Below are positions 19,568 to 29,945 of a stretch of 64,000 bases of DNA, piece after piece. The stretch is from Deltaproteobacteria bacterium (GTDB taxonomy: Bacteria > Myxococcota > XYA12-FULL-58-9): NCBI GenBank assembly GCA_016218825.1, contig JACRCV010000075.1, positions 102,358 to 166,357 of the forward strand, written 5' to 3'. How positions within the stretch are numbered: position 1 is the first letter of the stretch; each line of letters begins with the position of its first letter. The translations under genes were made by a program, and so were the position numbers. The notes under the pieces were generated by a model. It ran no database searches, was not told the DNA's origin, and saw only the letters and a list, made by a program, of their open reading frames with translations.

Positions 19568-20317
19568 ATGCGTGGTGGTTCTATCCTCTGGGTAGCAGCG
19601 GCGCTGACGTCGTTCGGTTGCAGTCACACGAGTCCCGGGACGCACGTCGAGATCGTCGACAAGGACGGCGCGATCTCGTACGTCTCCGGCGCCGCCGGCA
19701 TCGGCACCAACCAGTCCCTGGCCTGTGGGCAAGCGGTGTCGCGGGCGGTGGCGGCGGTGGCTCTCAAGTTCGCCGACAAGAACGACGACATCGCCGAGGA
19801 CGTCGCCAAAGAAGTCGGCGCCGAGGACGGGCGGGTCTTCATGCAGCGCTATGCCAAGGCGACAGCGATGGACGCCGCGGTGCAGGACGTGCAATTCGAC
19901 CCGGTCGAGCACGTCTGCGTCGCGAGCATCCGCTGGACGCCGCCGGTGTTCGTCAAAGAGGCGATCCGCAAGTACGCCGAGGCGATCAAGCGGGACGAGC
20001 TCGGCGAGCCGGCGGCGCCCAAGGCCGCGCCGGCGCCGGCCGCGAGTGCTTCGCCCGGCCCCGCGCCGACAGCCGCCCCCGCCGCTGCCCCGGCCCCCGC
20101 CGCGCCGCCGCCGGATCCGTGCAAGAGCCAACGGGCGCAGGCGACCAAGACCCAGAGGACCTTGCAGAAGGCGAACGACGACTTCAGCGAGTGCACCAGG
20201 CGGACGAGCGGCGACGAGCGGATGTGCTCGCGCTACAAGGCCTACGTCGACGAGGCCGGCGCCAAGGAGGCGAGCGCCCGGAAGACGTTGGACGACTGCG
20301 CGGCGATCCATCCGTGA
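19568..20317 (+). CDS. Small lipoprotein with Pro/Ala-rich linker and Cys-rich tail
   Basis: 249 residues from the ATG at 19568, chosen because AGGAGG lies 5 bases upstream and a lipoprotein signal starts there (lipobox 'SFGC'). Residues about 20-150 are an alpha/beta domain with a helix of alternating Ala/Val and a closing 'VCVASIRW' strand, similar in plan to the divergent neighbour. Residues about 155-190 are Pro/Ala low complexity. The C-terminus is a charged helix with four or more Cys. Signal-less upstream codons in the same frame were ignored. Function unknown. Confidence 0.7.
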   Translation: MRGGSILWVAAALTSFGCSHTSPGTHVEIVDKDGAISYVSGAAGIGTNQSLACGQAVSRAVAAVALKFADKNDDIAEDVAKEVGAEDGRVFMQRYAKATAMDAAVQDVQFDPVEHVCVASIRWTPPVFVKEAIRKYAEAIKRDELGEPAAPKAAPAPAASASPGPAPTAAPAAAPAPAAPPPDPCKSQRAQATKTQRTLQKANDDFSECTRRTSGDERMCSRYKAYVDEAGAKEASARKTLDDCAAIHP

Positions 20318-20339
20318 GGGCTTTCGGGCGGCGGCAGCC

Positions 20340-21197
20340 ATGATCGATCCGCAGCGGGCCTTCGCCCGCCTGGTCTTGCAGCACGAGCTCGGACCGCGCT
20401 TCGTCGGCAGTCCGGGTCACGGGCGCGCCCAGGAGCTGCTGCGGGGCTGGCTCGCCGCGGCGGACGTCGCGGGGGAGCAGGTGTTCGTCGAGCGCTTCTT
20501 CGACCGCGAGGTCACCTGTCGCAACCTGTGGGGCGAGTTCGCGGGCGATCAGCCGGGGCGCCTGTTGCTGGGGAGCCACTACGACACCCGGCCGTGGGCC
20601 GACCTGGATCCGGACGAGGCGCGGCGCCGGGAGGCGGTGCCGGGGGCGAACGACGGCGGCTCCGGGGTGGCGCTGTTGTGCGAGCTGGCGGTCGAGCTCA
20701 AGGAGCGCCGAAACCGGCCGACGGTGCAGGTGGTGCTCTTCGACGCCGAGGATTGGCACGAGATCGACGGCAAGGAGGTCTCGCTGGGCGCGCGGCACTT
20801 CGCCGCCGAGCTCGCCGGGCCCGAGCGCCCGGACGCGGTCATCGTCGTCGACATGGTCGGCGGCCGAGATCTGATGCTGGACGTGGACGTGAACTGCCAG
20901 GCGCACGATCCGTCCTATCGGCTGACGTTGGGGTTGTTCCAGCTCGGGCACGCGCTGGCGCTGCCGGCGTGCAGCCTGAAGAAGGCCCACCCCTACAAAT
21001 GGATCGGCTGCGACCACACGCCGTTCATGGCCGCCGGCATTCCGACCGCGCTCCTCATCGACCTGGACTATCCGGAGTGGCACACGACCGCTGATCGCCC
21101 GGCGGCGTGCGCCGCGGAGTCCCTGGGGCAGATGGGCTCGTTGTTGGACGCCTTCTTGTTCGCGCCCGCGCCGGCCTTCGAGCAGCGGGTCGCGTGA
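20340..21197 (+). CDS. M28-family enzyme resembling glutaminyl-peptide cyclotransferase
   Basis: 285 residues. Zinc-site motifs appear in order: LLGSHYDTRPWAD, GANDGGSGVALL (metal Asp), VLFDAEDWHE (acid pair), DHTPFMAAGIPTALLID and PEWHTTADRP (metal His). The WHT and DHTPF elements match glutaminyl cyclases better than aminopeptidases. Glutaminyl cyclases convert N-terminal Gln to pyroglutamate. No signal peptide is visible from this ATG, although bacterial enzymes of this kind are often exported. The gene follows the small lipoprotein gene by 22 bases. An aminopeptidase role cannot be excluded. Confidence 0.85.
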   Translation: MIDPQRAFARLVLQHELGPRFVGSPGHGRAQELLRGWLAAADVAGEQVFVERFFDREVTCRNLWGEFAGDQPGRLLLGSHYDTRPWADLDPDEARRREAVPGANDGGSGVALLCELAVELKERRNRPTVQVVLFDAEDWHEIDGKEVSLGARHFAAELAGPERPDAVIVVDMVGGRDLMLDVDVNCQAHDPSYRLTLGLFQLGHALALPACSLKKAHPYKWIGCDHTPFMAAGIPTALLIDLDYPEWHTTADRPAACAAESLGQMGSLLDAFLFAPAPAFEQRVA

Positions 21198-21205
21198 CGT
21201 AGGTG

Positions 21206-21234
21206 TTGCTCCTCTACCCGGAAGCCGATACCTT
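21206..21234 (+). promoter_or_regulatory. Candidate promoter of the ExeA-like gene
   Basis: TTGCTC (21206-21211), 17-bp spacer, TACCTT (21229-21234). The predicted start site is near 21241, leaving a leader of only about 7 bases before the ATG at 21248 and no clear Shine-Dalgarno sequence. The -35 hexamer is identical to that of the promoter at 28189. Confidence 0.4.
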
Positions 21235-21247
21235 GCGCTGAGACCCG

Positions 21248-22945
21248 ATGGACTATCTCAGCTACTTCGATCTCGCGGCTGAGCCGTTCTCAAACGCGCC
21301 GCTGGCTCGTTTCTACTACGGCAGCCAGCAGCACACCGACGCCTTGGATCGCCTGCGCTACGCGGCGTCGACGATGAAGGGCTTGGCGATCCTGATCGGC
21401 GACATCGGTCTCGGCAAGACCACGCTCGCCCGCCGCATGCTCGAGTCGCTGCCGGAGAGCGAGTACGAGGCGGCGCTGCTCGTCATCGTCCACGCCGGCA
21501 TCACGCCGAACTGGCTGCTGAAGCGGATCGCCATCCAGCTGGCGGTGCCCGAGCCCGCGGACGACAAGCTCACCATCCTGTCGCAGCTCTACCAGCGCCT
21601 GATGGAGATCTACCACGCCGGCAAGAAGGCGGTGGTGCTCATCGACGAAGCGCAGATGCTCGCGACCCGCGAGCTGATGGAGGAGTTTCGCGGTCTGTTG
21701 AACCTCGAGGTGCCGGAGCGCAAGCTGATCTCGTTCATCTTCTTCGGCCTGCCGGAGATCGAGCAGAACCTGCGCCTCGACCCGCCGCTGGCGCAACGGA
21801 TCGCGCTGCGCTACCGCTTGCAGCCGCTGGTGGCGTCCGACACCCACGCCTATGTTCGCCACCGCCTCACCTTGGCCGGGGCGAGCGACGGCATCTTCGG
21901 CGCCGCGGCGCTCGACGAGATCCACCGCTTCACCCACGGCGTGCCGCGCCTCATCAACACGCTGTGTGACAACCTGTTGTTGGAGATGTTCTTCGCCAAG
22001 CTCAAGCACGCCGAGCCGGGGCTGGTGGAGAACGTGGCCAGCAACCTGTCGCTCGCGCCGGCGCAGCAGATCGAGCCGCCGATCACGGCACCGGAGCCCC
22101 TCGTCGACCTGTTGGCGGTCGAGGGTAGCCCCGGCCATGACGCCATCGTCGCCGTGGATCGGTCGGGGTCGTCCGAGCTGCCACCGGCCCGACCGTCCAT
22201 CGAGCCGGACGCGATCGCGGCGCAGGTCGCGGGCGAGCCGATGACCGACGACGGGCCGTCGGACGCCGAGGCCGCGGAGTCGGCGCCGGTCGTCGACGCG
22301 CCGGTGCCGGTGTTGCCCGAGCACAGCGCGCCCGAAGAGGACCTGGCGTTGTCACTGGCGGCGGAGGCGGATGCGCCGCGGATGGATTCGGCGAGCGACT
22401 GGACCGCCGAGACCACGATGATCACGACCGGGCACAGCGTCGATGTCGTCGACTACGGCCCGCCGCCGACGCCACTGGCCCGCGTCGATGAGACCACGGT
22501 CGACATCGAGGATCCGCTGGCCTTCCTCGGCGACGCCAAGATCGTTTCGTCGCCGCCGCCGTCGTCGCCGCCGTCGCCGTGGCAGGGAGGTGACGAGGAC
22601 TCGGCGAGCGCCGGCCGCGACGCGCTGCAGGACGCGCCGGTGCAGGTGGTGGACGTGGAGCTCGAGGTCGAGGTCGAGATCGATCCCACCCCGATCCCGT
22701 TGCCGGGCCACGACGGCGTCGGCACGCCGGCGAAGAAACCGGTCCCGGTCTTGAAGCCGGCGGTGGTCGCGGCCCCGGCGGCCGTGCCGGCGCCGGCTGC
22801 GGCAGTGCAGCCGCCAGCGCCGCTCAAGCCGCCCCCGGCGGCGGCCGAGAAACCGACCTCGGTGAAGACCGGCGGCGGCAAGACCATCGACCTGAGCGAG
22901 ATCGACGCGTTGCTCGCCGACTTGAACCTTCCGAAGAAGAAGTAG
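21248..22945 (+). CDS. ExeA/GspA-like AAA ATPase with long acidic, Pro-rich tail
   Basis: 565 residues. The N-terminus has the ExeA signature (YFDLAAEPFSNAP; a Tyr/Gly-containing 'RFYYGSQQH'; 'ALDRLRYAA'), Walker A GDIGLGKTT (51-59), Walker B VVLIDEAQML and a sensor region ('FGLPEIEQNL'). ExeA-type ATPases help assemble type II secretion secretins through peptidoglycan, or act in pilus and gliding systems, usually with a GspB partner. No GspB, peptidoglycan-binding domain or membrane segment is visible here. Residues about 275-540 are acidic and Pro/Ala-rich. The last 20 residues (IDLSEIDALLADLNLPKKK) look like a conserved docking peptide. Confidence 0.8.
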   Translation: MDYLSYFDLAAEPFSNAPLARFYYGSQQHTDALDRLRYAASTMKGLAILIGDIGLGKTTLARRMLESLPESEYEAALLVIVHAGITPNWLLKRIAIQLAVPEPADDKLTILSQLYQRLMEIYHAGKKAVVLIDEAQMLATRELMEEFRGLLNLEVPERKLISFIFFGLPEIEQNLRLDPPLAQRIALRYRLQPLVASDTHAYVRHRLTLAGASDGIFGAAALDEIHRFTHGVPRLINTLCDNLLLEMFFAKLKHAEPGLVENVASNLSLAPAQQIEPPITAPEPLVDLLAVEGSPGHDAIVAVDRSGSSELPPARPSIEPDAIAAQVAGEPMTDDGPSDAEAAESAPVVDAPVPVLPEHSAPEEDLALSLAAEADAPRMDSASDWTAETTMITTGHSVDVVDYGPPPTPLARVDETTVDIEDPLAFLGDAKIVSSPPPSSPPSPWQGGDEDSASAGRDALQDAPVQVVDVELEVEVEIDPTPIPLPGHDGVGTPAKKPVPVLKPAVVAAPAAVPAPAAAVQPPAPLKPPPAAAEKPTSVKTGGGKTIDLSEIDALLADLNLPKKK

Positions 22946-22986
22946 GGTGGGGCAGGGAGCGCCGCCGCACCGGCGGCGCGGGAATC
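22946..22986 (-). repeat. Intergenic hairpin repeat, copy E (short)
   Basis: Read on the minus strand: GATTCCC (22986-22980), stem GCGCCGCCG, loop GTG, stem CGGCGGCGC (to 22959), then TCCCTGCCCCACCC. The 9-bp stem is perfect. It lies between the convergent ExeA-like gene and valS, starting right after the former's stop codon. It keeps the first hairpin and C-rich tail of the family but lacks the second hairpin. Its position suits a bidirectional 3'-end or terminator element. Confidence 0.75.
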
Positions 22987-23006
22987 AGATCCGACGGCAG
23001 TGTACG

Positions 23007-25868
<2,862 letters not shown>

Positions 25869-25875
25869 GCGAGGC

Positions 25876-27240
25876 TCAGGCCGGTCCCTTTGCCTGCTCT
25901 TGGATCAGGCGCTCGAGATGCTCGCGGATGATGCGCTCGGCGAGCTCGGGGACGACCTCCCAGACGATCTTCTCGACGACGTCGCGCGCCATCCTGTGCA
26001 CCGCGGCCTCCTCGGCAGAGGCGGGGGCCGCGTGGGCCGCGGCGTGGGCCGGCGGCGCGACGTGCACCGGCGGAGCCACTGGCGCCGGAGGCGCAACGTG
26101 GACCGGCGGAGCCACGGGCGGCGGGGGCGCAGCGTGCACCGGTGGGGCCACGGGCGGCGGGGGTGCCAGGTGGACCGGCGGGGCCACGGGCGCGGGTGCT
26201 GCAATCTGCGCCGGCGGTGGCGGTGCGATCGGCTCCCGGTGCGCCACCGGGGGCTCGGCGGCAGGGGTCTCGAAGTCCAGCACCGCCGTCGGCGGCTCGG
26301 GCTGCACCGCGGCGTGCGGCGGCTCGAACCGTTGCGGTGGCGCCACCGGCGCCGGCGGTGGGGGGCTCGGGGCGACCGCGGCGGGGTGCGGGGCCGCGGG
26401 GTGCGGCGCCCCGAAACCGAAGGGATCGCGGGGGGCCGGGGCGGCGGCCATCGCCGGCGGGGGCAACGGTGTCGGTCGCTGCACCGGGGCGGCCGGGGGC
26501 GGGGCGGGCGCGAAGGCGTGCGGCGCCGGCGCGGTCGGGGGTGGCATCGCCGCGGGGCGTGGTGGCGCCATCATCGGCGGCGGCATGCTCGGGCGCGGGA
26601 TCCCGGCAGCCGGTGGGGGCAGCGGCGCGCCGAAGCCGGTGGCCATCGGCGCCGCGGGTCGCGGCGCGACCGGCGGGATGCTCGGGCGCGGCATCGGCTG
26701 GGCGGCGATCGGTGGTATCGACGGTCTGGGGATCGCCATCGCCGGCGCCGGCGCGGGCGCCATCGGTCGCGGCGCGGCCGCGGGGGCGGCCGGGGGCGGT
26801 ACCGCGGCACGGGGGGCGGCGCCGGCGGCGGGCGCGGCGTAGCGCGGCGGCATCGCCGCGGCGGTGTCTTGCGGCGCGCCGACGAGGTTCTTCACCCGCT
26901 CGATCAGCGCCTGGGTCTCGAAGGGCTTGTTGAGGTGGGCGTCCGCGTGGCTGGCTTGAGCGCGGGCGTCGTCGAAGGGCTCGGTGTTGCTGGCGAGCAG
27001 CAGCACCGGGATGGCGGCGGTGTCTGGATCGGCCTTGAGGCTCTGGCACACGGCGTAGCCGTCCATCCCCGGCATCGCGGTGTCGATGACCGCGACCGCG
27101 GGCTTCAGCTCTTTGGCCTTGGCGACCGCGTCCGCCCCGGAGGAGACCGCGGTGACCGCGAAGTCCTCGGTGGCAAAGGTGATCGCCACGACCTTTTGCA
27201 TCGTGGCGCTGTCATCGACGACTAGGAGCTGATACGCCAT
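25876..27240 (-). CDS. Response regulator with long Pro/Ala linker and conserved C-terminal helix
   Basis: 454 residues. Residues 1-120 are a receiver domain: acidic pair VVDDS, phospho-acceptor Asp in AVIDTAMPGMDGY, and the conserved Lys in HLNKPFE. Residues about 140-410 are almost wholly Pro/Ala/Met low complexity, including a 12-residue tandem repeat. The last 40 residues (ARDVVEKIVWEVVPELAE onward) form an amphipathic helix that recurs at the ends of single-receiver proteins in deltaproteobacteria and probably docks a partner. No DNA-binding output is present. It follows two CheW-like genes and precedes valS at 7 bases. A role in motility or polarity (FrzS-like design) is possible but inferred. 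Confidence 0.85.
   Translation of the reverse strand: MAYQLLVVDDSATMQKVVAITFATEDFAVTAVSSGADAVAKAKELKPAVAVIDTAMPGMDGYAVCQSLKADPDTAAIPVLLLASNTEPFDDARAQASHADAHLNKPFETQALIERVKNLVGAPQDTAAAMPPRYAAPAAGAAPRAAVPPPAAPAAAPRPMAPAPAPAMAIPRPSIPPIAAQPMPRPSIPPVAPRPAAPMATGFGAPLPPPAAGIPRPSMPPPMMAPPRPAAMPPPTAPAPHAFAPAPPPAAPVQRPTPLPPPAMAAAPAPRDPFGFGAPHPAAPHPAAVAPSPPPPAPVAPPQRFEPPHAAVQPEPPTAVLDFETPAAEPPVAHREPIAPPPPAQIAAPAPVAPPVHLAPPPPVAPPVHAAPPPPVAPPVHVAPPAPVAPPVHVAPPAHAAAHAAPASAEEAAVHRMARDVVEKIVWEVVPELAERIIREHLERLIQEQAKGPA
26062..26205 (-). repeat. 36-bp tandem repeat in the response-regulator linker
   Basis: Four units of 36 bp begin at 26062, 26098, 26134 and 26170. They encode a VAPPVHxAPPxP 12-residue motif on the minus strand. 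The first three units are close to identical at DNA level. They lie near the end of the Pro-rich linker and could vary in number by slippage. Confidence 0.8.
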
Positions 27241-27258
27241 TGGCCGTCCTCGAGTGAG

Positions 27259-27717
27259 TCAGAGGGGATCTTGGGTTTCGAGATCCCGCCACAGCTCATC
27301 CGGATCGATGAGCCAGCAGGGTCCGTCGCTGCTGTAAATCGGGCGGGCGCCGATCGCCGCGAGAGGGCCCGGAGCGCGGGCGCCCGTCGGTCCAGAGCGG
27401 AAGCCGTGATACACCCGTCCCGCGGCGTCGATCGCGAGACCCACCGCCTCGCCACGAACATGCAGGATGGCCACCAACTGCTCCTCCGCGCCGTGGTCGC
27501 GACCCGACCGGTGGGCGTCGAGCCGCAGCACGGGAACGAGCGTGTTGCCATCGTCCAACAGGCCCAGGTGCTGGGGAACGCTCATCGGTACGGGCCACAA
27601 CGTGGCGGTTTGAGCGATCCGTTCCACCTGCTCCACGGGAATGGCGAGCCACTCGCCCGCGACACGAAACGTCATCACCGGGCGGGGCGAATCGATCACC
27701 TCGCCAATAGTCTGCAT
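27259..27717 (-). CDS. CheW-like coupling protein (second of a pair)
   Basis: 152 residues with the CheW plan: 'VMTFRVAGEWLAIPVEQVERI', then 'WPVPMSVPQHLGLLDDGNTLVPVLRLDAH' (the P-x-P...G...VPVLDL segment) and 'VAILHVRGEAVGLAIDAAGRV'. The C-terminal end adds a short 'CWLIDPDELW' segment. CheW domains couple receptors to CheA kinases. No CheA or receptor gene lies in the window. It sits 32 bases after another CheW-like gene and 18 before the response regulator, so all three form one unit. Confidence 0.75.
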   Translation of the reverse strand: MQTIGEVIDSPRPVMTFRVAGEWLAIPVEQVERIAQTATLWPVPMSVPQHLGLLDDGNTLVPVLRLDAHRSGRDHGAEEQLVAILHVRGEAVGLAIDAAGRVYHGFRSGPTGARAPGPLAAIGARPIYSSDGPCWLIDPDELWRDLETQDPL

Positions 27718-27749
27718 CGGCCTTCCTATACCCTGGGGTCAAAGAGCGG

Positions 27750-28160
27750 TCAAACGGCGTTTTTCGTCGGCGCCGCGGCGGCCGCGAGCTGGTCGACGTC
27801 GAGGAGCAGCAGCACGCCCTTGGCGTCGCGCTCGGCGTTCGGGAACAGCGCCGGGGCGCGCAACCCGAGCCGCGGCACCGCGATCGGCGCCGGATCCGGC
27901 AGCCGCAGGTGCACGAGTCGATCCACGGCCACCGCGATCCGCGTCCGCTCGGTCTGCAGCACCACCGCGAACGGCGCGCGCGGCCGCGTGGCCTTCAAGA
28001 ACAGCGCGTGCAGATCTACGAGCCGCAAGCGCTCGCCGTCGTCGTCGAGGTCGGCGTCGAGGTCGACGTCGGCGATCACGTGTCGGACCTGGTCGGCGAG
28101 GATCGCCACCCGGAAGGGGCCGACCACGAGCTCCAGAAAAGTCAGGGCATTGTCGCGCAT
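27750..28160 (-). CDS. CheW-like protein (first of a pair)
   Basis: 136 residues. The fold plan fits CheW: 'FLELVVGPFRVAILADQVRHVI', a short middle part without the usual P-x-P loop, 'FAVVLQTERTRIAVAVDRLVHL' and a closing 'GVLLLLDVDQLAAAA', the last matching the CheW end motif. It is more diverged than its downstream neighbour. First gene of a minus-strand unit with the second CheW-like protein, the response regulator and possibly valS. Its 5' end faces the vWA lipoprotein gene across 64 bases. Confidence 0.6.
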   Translation of the reverse strand: MRDNALTFLELVVGPFRVAILADQVRHVIADVDLDADLDDDGERLRLVDLHALFLKATRPRAPFAVVLQTERTRIAVAVDRLVHLRLPDPAPIAVPRLGLRAPALFPNAERDAKGVLLLLDVDQLAAAAAPTKNAV

Positions 28161-28188
28161 CGGCTCCGCATCCTCGGGTCGCGGTCAA

Positions 28189-28217
28189 TTGCTCGCCAGG
28201 TGAGGTGACGCTAGACT
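28189..28217 (+). promoter_or_regulatory. Promoter of the first vWA lipoprotein gene; transcript predicted leaderless
   Basis: TTGCTC (28189-28194), exactly 17 bp, TAGACT (28212-28217). The start codon at 28225 is 8 bases past the -10 element, which is where transcription should begin. No Shine-Dalgarno sequence is present between them. One of the two best-looking promoters in the window. Confidence 0.5.
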
Positions 28218-28224
28218 CCGGTCC

Positions 28225-29913
28225 ATGCGCCCGCACCCCGTCCTCGCCGTCATCGCTCTGTGTCTCGCGCTGCCGCTCAGTTGCCAAGACTACGCCTTCG
28301 AGCCCCGGCCCGCCAAGCGGGTGCAGGCCAAGAAGATCACCGAGCTCGTCGCGACCGTCGTCCCGACCGACATCCTGTTCGTGATCGACAACTCCGGCAG
28401 CATGCAAGACGAGATCACCGAGCTGCAGAACAACGTCGATCTCTTCATCCAGGAGCTCGCGAAGAGCGACAACGATTTTCAGGCGGCGATCATCACCCCG
28501 GACGTCGAGTGCAACGTGCCCGGCTACCGCTGCGTCAACGACTGCAACAGCTACGGCACCGACACCGCCTGCGACGCCCAGGCCGGCTGCGGCTGGAGCG
28601 GCAGCGCCTGCACGCTCACCGGCCGGCTCGGCTCCTACGCCTGCTGCTCGCCCAGCGCACCGACGCCGTGTCAGGATCAGATCGCGGCCACCGGCGAGGT
28701 GATCGGCTCGAGCTGCGACGGCGGGCGGCTGCGGGCCTCGGCGGCCGGCACCCGGATCTTCAGGCGACCCGCGGCCGGCACCGAGACCGCGTGGGTGGCG
28801 GAGTTCAAAGAGACGATCGCCGGGCTGGGGACGAGCGGCTCCGCCTATGAGGGCGGCCTCGAGGCAGTGCGCCGCGCGGTGCTGTGCTCCGCGGACGTCC
28901 GCTGCGACCCCGCCGACCTGACCAAGCCCTGCTGCGACGCGGCCGACCAGGCGGTCACCGATCTGAACCGGGACTTCGTGCGCCCGGACGCCGATCTGGT
29001 GGTGATCTTCGTCTCCGACGAGGACGATTGCAGCATGGAAGACCGCAACGCCTACGCCCGGCCGGCGCTCGCCGGCGACGCCGCCGAGCAGGGGCTGCAC
29101 CTCTGTTGGCCGAACGAGTGCTACGCGTACTTCGGCGCCGGGCTCGACACCAACGTCCCGGCGGGCACCACCGGGCTGATGGACTGGGCCGATCCCGGGA
29201 CGACGGCGGCGAACCAGGGGCTCTTGCAGTGTGGTCCGAGGAGCTCCCCGGTGCCCCGCGTCGTCAACCCGCCGTTGCCGCGGCCGGTGGACGCGTTCTT
29301 GGACGCGCTGCAGGCGGCGAAGGCCGGCGACGTCAGCCGGGTTCGGGCCGCCGGCATCGTCACCTCGGTGCCGTCCGCCGCGGGGGCGCTCGGCAGCGAG
29401 GCCCTCGCCTGCGTCGGTACGACGCTCGGGCCGTCGAACGACTGCGGTTGTCTGTCGACCGCGGTCGGCGATCAGTTCTTCTGCAAGCTCACCGCGCAGC
29501 TCGGGCAGCGCACCTCGGTCTGGCCCGATCCACCCACCGGCGGCTGCACCGCGATGGCCGGCGGTCGTTACGTCGAGTTCTTGCGGAAGCTCGCCCTTCG
29601 GCGCCGGGCGGTGCTGGCGCCCACCGACACCCTCTTGGACTCCATTTGCAACTCCGACTACGCTGAGACGATGTACACGATCGTCAACAGCATCATCCTC
29701 AACAACTGCTTCGACCTCGGCCAGGTGGCGTCGAACGCGAGCGACATCATCGTGACGCTGCGCGGCCAGACCCTGGCGAACGTCCCGCTCAAGTCCGAGG
29801 AGCCGGGCTGGAGCCTGCAGCCGGGCACGAGCCGCATCTGTCTCGAGGGCGGGCTGCGCAAGGCGATCGGCGACGAGTTCGAGATCCTGCTCATCACCTC
29901 CACCAGCACGTGA
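28225..29913 (+). CDS. vWA-domain Cys-rich lipoprotein (tandem paralogue 1)
   Basis: 562 residues. The signal ends in LPLSC, giving a lipidated Cys followed by QDYAFEP. A vWA domain follows, with an intact metal site in FVIDNSGSMQDE (DxSxS) and a later 'VSDEDDCSME' strand end. Cys-rich insertions include C-x5-C-G-W (CDAQAGCGW). The C-terminal domain ('NNCFDLGQV...ICLEGGLRKAIGDEFEILL') is shared with the next gene. vWA domains bind protein ligands through a bound metal, so a cell-surface or periplasmic adhesive or scaffold role is likely. Preceded by a near-leaderless promoter. Confidence 0.85.
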   Translation: MRPHPVLAVIALCLALPLSCQDYAFEPRPAKRVQAKKITELVATVVPTDILFVIDNSGSMQDEITELQNNVDLFIQELAKSDNDFQAAIITPDVECNVPGYRCVNDCNSYGTDTACDAQAGCGWSGSACTLTGRLGSYACCSPSAPTPCQDQIAATGEVIGSSCDGGRLRASAAGTRIFRRPAAGTETAWVAEFKETIAGLGTSGSAYEGGLEAVRRAVLCSADVRCDPADLTKPCCDAADQAVTDLNRDFVRPDADLVVIFVSDEDDCSMEDRNAYARPALAGDAAEQGLHLCWPNECYAYFGAGLDTNVPAGTTGLMDWADPGTTAANQGLLQCGPRSSPVPRVVNPPLPRPVDAFLDALQAAKAGDVSRVRAAGIVTSVPSAAGALGSEALACVGTTLGPSNDCGCLSTAVGDQFFCKLTAQLGQRTSVWPDPPTGGCTAMAGGRYVEFLRKLALRRRAVLAPTDTLLDSICNSDYAETMYTIVNSIILNNCFDLGQVASNASDIIVTLRGQTLANVPLKSEEPGWSLQPGTSRICLEGGLRKAIGDEFEILLITSTST

Positions 29914-29945
29914 CCCGGGGTGACCATTCCTGCTAGGGAAGACGC

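Noticed and set aside
26062..26205. Mobile or regulatory repeat in the response-regulator gene
   Set aside because: It encodes an in-frame 12-residue Pro/Ala motif within a disordered linker; ordinary coding repeat.
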